A stretch of 6,822 nt of DNA from Nocardioides sp. (lineage in GTDB: Bacteria; Actinomycetota; Actinomycetes; Propionibacteriales; Nocardioidaceae): NCBI GenBank assembly GCA_029264225.1, contig JARICB010000236.1:1-6822 (forward strand), given 5' to 3'. The notes beneath the pieces were generated by a model. It was given only the letters and a program-made list of their open reading frames with translations. It searched no databases and was not told where the DNA came from. The position numbers and the translations under genes were made by a program. Of this stretch, positions 1-6,822 are shown in pieces. The number at the start of each line of letters is the position of its first letter. Position 1 is the first letter of the stretch.

Positions 1-2552
1 AGCGCCGTGTCGGCCAGACCCTTGCGGGCACCGTGGGTAGCGATGAAGTACTCCAGCACCGACAGGCCCTCACGGAAGTTGGCCTTGATCGGGCGGGGGA
101 TGATGTCGCCCTTCGGGTTGGCCACCAGACCACGCATGGCCGCAACCTGACGGATCTGCATCATGTTTCCGGATGCGCCCGAGTCGACCATCATGTAGAT
201 CGGGTTCTTGCGGTCGAAGTTGGCCTCCATGGCCTTGGCGACCTCGTTGGACGCCTGGGTCCAGATCTCGATGAGCTCCTGGCGACGCTCGTCGTCGGTC
301 ACCAGACCGCGCTCGAACTGCTTCTGGACCTTCTCCGCCTGCTCTTCGTAGACGGCGAGGATCTCGGCCTTGTCGCCCGGGGTCGTCACGTCGTCGATCG
401 AGACGGTGACACCCGAACGGGTGGCCCACTGGAAGCCGGCGTCCTTGAGGGCGTCGAGCGAGGCAGCGACCTCGACCTTGGTGTAGCGCTCGGCCAGGTC
501 GTTGACGATCGAGCCGAGCGCCTTCTTGCCGACCTCGTAGTTCACGAACGGGTAGTCGGCCGGCAGCGTGTCGTTGAACAACACGCGACCCAGCGTCGTG
601 GCCACGGTGAGGGACTTGCCCTCTTCCCAGTCGGCGCCAGCAGCGTCCTCAAGGGGCGGGACGATGTCGGAGAGACGGATCTTCACCCTGCTCTGCAGGG
701 TGATCTCGCCCCGGTCGAAGGCCATGATGGCCTCGGCCGGTGAGGCGAAGCCGCGGCCTTCGCCCGGCTCGTCCTCTCGGTCGGTGGTCAGCCAGAACAG
801 GCCGATGATCATGTCCTGCGAAGGCATGGTCACCGGGCGACCGTCAGACGGCTTGAGGATGTTGTTGGTCGAGAGCATCAGGATGCGAGCCTCGGCCTGG
901 GCCTCCGCCGACAGCGGCAGGTGCACCGCCATCTGGTCACCGTCGAAGTCGGCGTTGAAGGCGCCACACACGAGCGGGTGGATCTGGATGGCCTTGCCCT
1001 CGATCAGCTGGGGCTCGAAGGCCTGGATGCCGAGACGGTGCAGGGTAGGTGCCCGGTTGAGCAGCACCGGGTGCTCGGTAATGACCTCTTCGAGGACGTC
1101 CCACACGACCGGGCGCGCACGCTCGACCATCCGCTTGGCGGACTTGATGTTCTGCGCGTGCGAGAGGTCGACGAGACGCTTCATCACGAACGGCTTGAAG
1201 AGCTCGAGGGCCATCTGCTTGGGCAGACCACACTGGTGCAGCTTCAACTGCGGACCCGACACGATGACCGAACGGCCCGAGTAGTCCACGCGCTTGCCGA
1301 GCAGGTTCTGACGGAATCGACCCTGCTTACCCTTGAGCATGTCGGAGAGCGACTTCAACGGCCGGTTGCCCGGTCCGGTGACGGGGCGGCCACGACGACC
1401 GTTGTCGAACAGGCTGTCCACGGCCTCCTGAAGCATCCGCTTCTCGTTGTTGACAATGATCTCGGGGGCACCGAGGTCGAGAAGTCGCTTGAGCCGGTTG
1501 TTCCGGTTGATCACGCGACGGTAGAGGTCGTTGAGGTCGGAGGTGGCGAACCGGCCACCGTCGAGCTGGACCATCGGCCGCAGGTCCGGCGGGATGACCG
1601 GAACGGCGTCGAGCACCATGCCGATCGGCTGGTTGCCGGTCTTGCGGAAGGCGTCGACGACCTTGAGGCGCTTGAGGGCGCGGACCTTCTTCTGGCCCTT
1701 GCCGTTGGCGATGGTGTCGCGCAGCGAGGCCACCTCGGCGGTGACGTCGAAGTCCTCCAGACGCTTCTGGATCGCCGCGGCGCCCATGAAGCCCTCGAAG
1801 TACTTGCCGAACCAGTTCTTCATCTCGCGGTAGAGCAGTTCGTCACCGAGCAGGTCCTGGACCTTGAGCGACTTGAAGGTGTTCCAGACCTCGTCGAGCC
1901 GGTCGATCTCGCGCTGGGCACGATCGCGCAGCTGCTTCATCTCCCGCTCGGCGCCGTCCTTGACCTTGCGGCGTGCGTCAGCCTTGGCACCCTCGGCCTC
2001 GAGGGTGGCGAGGTCTTCCTCGAGCTTCTTGGCGCGGTCGTCGATGGAGCCGTCGCGACGCTTCTCCAGCCGCTCACGCTCCAGGCCGACCTTGTTCTCC
2101 AGGCTCGAGAGGTCCTTGTGACGGGCGTCCTCGTCGACCGAGGTGATCATGTAGGCCGCGAAGTAGATGACCTTCTCGAGGTCCTTCGGGGCGAGGTCGA
2201 GCAGGTAGCCCAGCCGCGACGGGACACCCTTGAAGTACCAGATGTGGGTAACGGGGGCGGCGAGCTCGATGTGGCCCATCCGCTCACGACGCACCTTGGA
2301 GCGGGTGACCTCGACGCCACAACGCTCACAGATGATGCCCTTGAAGCGCACGCGCTTGTACTTGCCGCAGTAGCACTCCCAGTCCCGGGTAGGGCCGAAG
2401 ATCTTCTCGCAGAAGAGGCCGTCACGCTCGGGCTTGAGCGTGCGGTAGTTGATGGTCTCAGGCTTCTTGACCTCGCCGTGGCTCCATCCGCGGATGTCCT
2501 CCGGAGTGGCCAGGCCGATCTGAAGCTGATCGAAGAAGTTCACGTCGAGCAC
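1..2552 (-). CDS. rpoC: DNA-directed RNA polymerase subunit beta' (RpoC), N-terminal 850 residues, truncated by window edge
   Basis: Beta' subunit of RNA polymerase; it forms the clamp and supplies the catalytic Mg2+ site. Read from a GTG at 2552, the protein starts [15 protein letters not shown], as in other Actinobacteria. An in-frame TGA at 2568-2570 with no start codon in between excludes an upstream start. Visible landmarks: the N-terminal zinc site (Cys60, Cys62, Cys75, Cys78); a charged coiled-coil insertion at about 140-222, known in actinobacterial beta' as a lineage-specific clamp insert; the switch-2 region around 412-428 ([17 protein letters not shown]); the catalytic NADFDGD motif at 533-539 (bases 936-956) with all three Mg-binding Asp (535, 537, 539); the F-loop region from about 790 ([13 protein letters not shown]); and the start of the bridge helix ([11 protein letters not shown], 840-850). 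The window ends there, so the rest of the bridge helix, the trigger loop, the second zinc site and the C-terminus are missing. Actinobacterial RpoC is usually about 1300 residues. It lies 93 bp downstream of rpoB, same strand. No frameshift or missing key residue seen. Confidence 0.98.
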   Translation of the reverse strand, partial: MLDVNFFDQLQIGLATPEDIRGWSHGEVKKPETINYRTLKPERDGLFCEKIFGPTRDWECYCGKYKRVRFKGIICERCGVEVTRSKVRRERMGHIELAAPVTHIWYFKGVPSRLGYLLDLAPKDLEKVIYFAAYMITSVDEDARHKDLSSLENKVGLERERLEKRRDGSIDDRAKKLEEDLATLEAEGAKADARRKVKDGAEREMKQLRDRAQREIDRLDEVWNTFKSLKVQDLLGDELLYREMKNWFGKYFEGFMGAAAIQKRLEDFDVTAEVASLRDTIANGKGQKKVRALKRLKVVDAFRKTGNQPIGMVLDAVPVIPPDLRPMVQLDGGRFATSDLNDLYRRVINRNNRLKRLLDLGAPEIIVNNEKRMLQEAVDSLFDNGRRGRPVTGPGNRPLKSLSDMLKGKQGRFRQNLLGKRVDYSGRSVIVSGPQLKLHQCGLPKQMALELFKPFVMKRLVDLSHAQNIKSAKRMVERARPVVWDVLEEVITEHPVLLNRAPTLHRLGIQAFEPQLIEGKAIQIHPLVCGAFNADFDGDQMAVHLPLSAEAQAEARILMLSTNNILKPSDGRPVTMPSQDMIIGLFWLTTDREDEPGEGRGFASPAEAIMAFDRGEITLQSRVKIRLSDIVPPLEDAAGADWEEGKSLTVATTLGRVLFNDTLPADYPFVNYEVGKKALGSIVNDLAERYTKVEVAASLDALKDAGFQWATRSGVTVSIDDVTTPGDKAEILAVYEEQAEKVQKQFERGLVTDDERRQELIEIWTQASNEVAKAMEANFDRKNPIYMMVDSGASGNMMQIRQVAAMRGLVANPKGDIIPRPIKANFREGLSVLEYFIATHGARKGLADTA

Positions 2553-2563
2553 GATGGCTGCAA

Positions 2564-2569
2564 CCCTTC
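2564..2569 (-). promoter_or_regulatory. rpoC ribosome binding site
   Basis: On the minus strand the sequence GAAGGG lies 11 nt before the GTG start of rpoC. The spacing is slightly long, but no better purine-rich run is closer, and the upstream in-frame TGA leaves this GTG as the first usable start. A second in-frame GTG three codons later (2541-2543) would be too far from this site. The expected N-terminus (LDVNFF) also supports the 2552 start. Confidence 0.65.
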
Positions 2570-2605
2570 AGTTGTAACGAAATTCGGGTGATGGGGGGCG
2601 GAGAG

Positions 2606-2640
2606 CGCGCCCGGCGTCGTCATCGACAACGCCGGGCGCG
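2606..2640 (-). other. Strong GC-rich hairpin between rpoB and rpoC
   Basis: A perfect 12-bp inverted repeat (CGCGCCCGGCGT at 2606-2617, ACGCCGGGCGCG at 2629-2640) encloses 11 nt. After one C/A mismatch the arms pair again for three bases (2619-2621 with 2625-2627) around a 3-nt loop, so 15 of 16 positions can pair. It begins 5 nt after the rpoB stop and ends about 36 nt before the rpoC Shine-Dalgarno. On the transcript it is followed by a C-rich run (CTCTCCGCCCCCC), not a U-tract, so it is not a canonical intrinsic terminator. I infer an RNA stability or processing element, or a partial attenuator; the structure is plain from sequence, the role is not. Confidence 0.8.
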
Positions 2641-2645
2641 GCACC

Positions 2646-6167
<3,522 letters not shown>

Positions 6168-6173
6168 GAGTTT

Positions 6174-6179
6174 TCCTTC
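6174..6179 (-). promoter_or_regulatory. rpoB ribosome binding site
   Basis: GAAGGA on the minus strand, 6 nt before the TTG start of rpoB, is a strong match to the anti-Shine-Dalgarno complement at good spacing. It decides the unusual TTG start, since no ATG or GTG is available between it and the upstream in-frame stop. Confidence 0.85.
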
Positions 6180-6222
6180 GAATGATCAGGAGATCGTTTC
6201 GCCACCAGCCGACCACCGTCGA

Positions 6223-6241
6223 CACCCGTCCGGACAGGGTG
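6223..6241 (-). other. Short hairpin in the rpoB leader
   Basis: In the transcript, CACCC and GGGTG flank the self-complementary GTCCGGAC, with one unpaired T on the 5' side. The outer five pairs can form a small stem in the middle of the predicted leader. It is modest in size and could be chance in GC-rich DNA; no known riboswitch or ribosomal-protein binding site is recognised. Confidence 0.35.
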
Positions 6242-6271
6242 AAGGGCATTTGAGAGCAGGCGCAAAGAAAT

Positions 6272-6300
6272 AGCCTAGCGCACAATGGGGCTCATTTCAA
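6272..6300 (-). promoter_or_regulatory. Likely rpoB promoter (housekeeping sigma type)
   Basis: On the minus strand, TTGAAA (6295-6300) is followed after exactly 17 nt by TAGGCT (6272-6277). The -35 matches consensus at five of six positions, and the -10 fits the actinobacterial TAnnnT form. Transcription would begin near 6263-6265, giving a leader of about 96 nt before the rpoB TTG. It lies downstream of the putative terminator, as expected for independent rpoBC initiation. The start site is inferred, not shown. Confidence 0.65.
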
Positions 6301-6311
6301 AGGCGGGGACA

Positions 6312-6327
6312 AACGTGTCACCACGTT
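6312..6327. repeat. Perfect dyad AACGTG-N4-CACGTT upstream of the rpoB promoter
   Basis: A 6-bp perfect inverted repeat separated by TCAC. Its centre lies about 54-56 bp upstream of the predicted rpoB start point, just upstream of the -35 box, a position typical for an activator site. I do not recognise the motif as that of a particular regulator. Chance is possible for a dyad of this size. Confidence 0.45.
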
Positions 6328-6344
6328 CGCACCTCTTGCCGACG

Positions 6345-6373
6345 ATGATGGACGCAGAGCGCCGTCAGGTCAA
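6345..6373 (-). promoter_or_regulatory. Possible second, upstream promoter for rpoB
   Basis: On the minus strand TTGACC (6368-6373) precedes CATCAT (6345-6350) with a 17-nt spacer. The -35 matches consensus at five of six positions, but the -10 lacks the first T, so this is much weaker than the downstream candidate. It also lies after the putative terminator. Treat as tentative. Confidence 0.3.
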
Positions 6374-6417
6374 GCACCAGCGACGGCAATCCTCGCGCAG
6401 ATCGCCAAAATTGCAGA

Positions 6418-6448
6418 CAGGGCGACCACCTTGTCGGTGGTCGCCCTG
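6418..6448 (-). terminator. Probable rplL terminator or attenuator
   Basis: A perfect 13-bp stem (CAGGGCGACCACC at 6418-6430, GGTGGTCGCCCTG at 6436-6448) encloses a 5-nt loop. On the transcript it is followed by TCTGCAATTTTG, a broken and rather weak U-rich tail. It starts 50 nt after the rplL stop. In E. coli a partial terminator between rplL and rpoB lowers rpoBC transcription relative to the ribosomal proteins; an analogous role here is inferred from position and structure. Confidence 0.7.
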
Positions 6449-6461
6449 CGGCAGTCGTTCA

Positions 6462-6482
6462 GCGCACGGCCATCAGCCGCGC
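6462..6482 (-). other. Small imperfect hairpin after rplL
   Basis: On the transcript GCGCGGC can pair with GCCGTGCGC, leaving a 2-nt bulge and a 5-nt loop. It lies 17 nt after the rplL stop and 13 nt before the large hairpin. It may assist 3'-end formation or mRNA protection, or be incidental to GC-rich sequence. Confidence 0.3.
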
Positions 6483-6498
6483 AGCGTCACGACATGAG

Positions 6499-6822
6499 TC
6501 ACTTGACGGTGACGGTGGCGCCGGCGCCCTCGAGGGCATCCTTCGCCTTCTCGGCCGCAGCCTTGTCGACACCTTCGAGGATCGCCTTGGGAGCGGCCTC
6601 AACGAGGTCCTTCGCCTCCTTCAGGCCGAGGCTCGTCAGGGCGCGCACCTCCTTGATCACGTTGATCTTCTTCTCGCCGGCAGACTCCAGGACGACATCG
6701 AACTCGTCCTGCGCAGCGGCCTCTTCGCCACCGGCGGCGGCGCCACCGGCAGCGGGGGCGGCAGCGGCGACGGGAGCAGCGGCGGTGACGCCGAAGGTCT
6801 CTTCGAACTGCTTCACGAACTC
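6499..6822 (-). CDS. rplL: 50S ribosomal protein L7/L12 (RplL), C-terminal 107 residues, 5' end outside window
   Basis: Stalk protein of the large ribosomal subunit; its dimers recruit and stimulate the translational GTPases (EF-Tu, EF-G, IF2). The reading frame is open to the window edge, so the visible [13 protein letters not shown] is the end of the N-terminal dimerisation domain, not the true start; about 20 residues are probably missing. After it comes a flexible Ala/Gly/Pro-rich hinge (visible residues about 13-38), then the globular C-terminal domain (about 39-107: [32 protein letters not shown], ending GATVTVK). The conserved factor-binding helix features are present: the Ile-Lys pair and Arg in INVIKEVR, and GLKEAK. 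The TGA is at 6499-6501. In most bacteria rplJ lies just upstream, which here would be outside the window. A strong hairpin 50 nt downstream probably ends or attenuates this transcript. Confidence 0.98.
   Translation of the reverse strand, partial: EFVKQFEETFGVTAAAPVAAAAPAAGGAAAGGEEAAAQDEFDVVLESAGEKKINVIKEVRALTSLGLKEAKDLVEAAPKAILEGVDKAAAEKAKDALEGAGATVTVK

Larger units (their letters stand above)
6168..6498. other. rplL-rpoB intergenic region (331 bp)
   Basis: No convincing gene lies here. Reading the minus strand from rplL towards rpoB, it holds a small imperfect hairpin (6462-6482), a strong hairpin with a short T-rich tail (6418-6448), a weak promoter-like pair (6345-6373), a perfect dyad (6312-6327), a good promoter (6272-6300), a leader hairpin (6223-6241) and the rpoB Shine-Dalgarno (6174-6179). 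It is visibly richer in A and T around 6260-6300 than the flanking genes. The arrangement fits termination or attenuation of the ribosomal-protein transcript followed by fresh initiation for rpoBC. Confidence 0.85.

Noticed and set aside
33..743. A 236-codon open frame on the plus strand opposite rpoC
   Set aside because: Same register; it ends where rpoC uses a single TCA serine codon (741-743). No protein-like features.
921..2591. A 556-codon open frame on the plus strand opposite rpoC
   Set aside because: It shares the codon register of rpoC for the same reason: absence of TTA, CTA and TCA sense codons. RpoC is unmistakable by its motifs on the minus strand, so this is a shadow.
6285..6497. 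A 70-codon plus-strand open frame in the rplL-rpoB gap
   Set aside because: It runs through the predicted promoter, dyad and terminator stem, lacks recognisable domains, and its composition follows the inverted repeats rather than a coding pattern.

Overview
The window is a GC-rich piece of an actinobacterial chromosome carrying the conserved rplL-rpoB-rpoC segment. All genes lie on the minus strand, so transcription runs from high to low coordinates. Three proteins are recognisable directly from their sequence: the C-terminal part of ribosomal protein L7/L12 (rplL, cut by the right edge), the complete RNA polymerase beta subunit (rpoB, 1173 aa), and the first 850 residues of the beta' subunit (rpoC, cut by the left edge inside the bridge helix). 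The actinobacterial assignment rests on three things: close similarity to remembered Mycobacterium RpoB and RpoC, the long coiled-coil insertion in the beta' clamp (about residues 140-222) typical of Actinobacteria, and the TTG start of rpoB and GTG start of rpoC. The flavour of the RpoB sequence suggests Propionibacteriales, perhaps a Nocardioides relative, but that is a weak guess.

Layout from upstream to downstream (right to left): rplL ends at 6499. A 331-bp gap follows (6168-6498). It holds a small imperfect hairpin, a 13-bp perfect stem with a short T-rich tail that is probably a terminator or attenuator, a weak candidate promoter, a perfect AACGTG-N4-CACGTT dyad, a good sigma-A/HrdB-type promoter (TTGAAA, 17 nt, TAGGCT), and a leader of about 96 nt ending in a clear Shine-Dalgarno before rpoB. 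After rpoB a 93-bp gap (2553-2645) carries a very GC-rich hairpin without a U-tract. Then come a Shine-Dalgarno and the GTG start of rpoC.

The genes work together in the obvious way. L7/L12 forms the ribosomal stalk that recruits translation factors, while beta and beta' form the catalytic core of RNA polymerase. The architecture suggests that the ribosomal-protein transcript is largely terminated or attenuated after rplL, that rpoBC is re-initiated from its own promoter, and that a stable RNA structure separates the rpoB and rpoC messages.

I found no mobile element, CRISPR array, tRNA or rRNA, and no sign of an undescribed system. The long open frames on the plus strand are codon-register shadows of rpoB and rpoC. 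The points worth a second look are the regulatory structures in the two gaps and natural substitutions in the rifampicin-binding region of RpoB.
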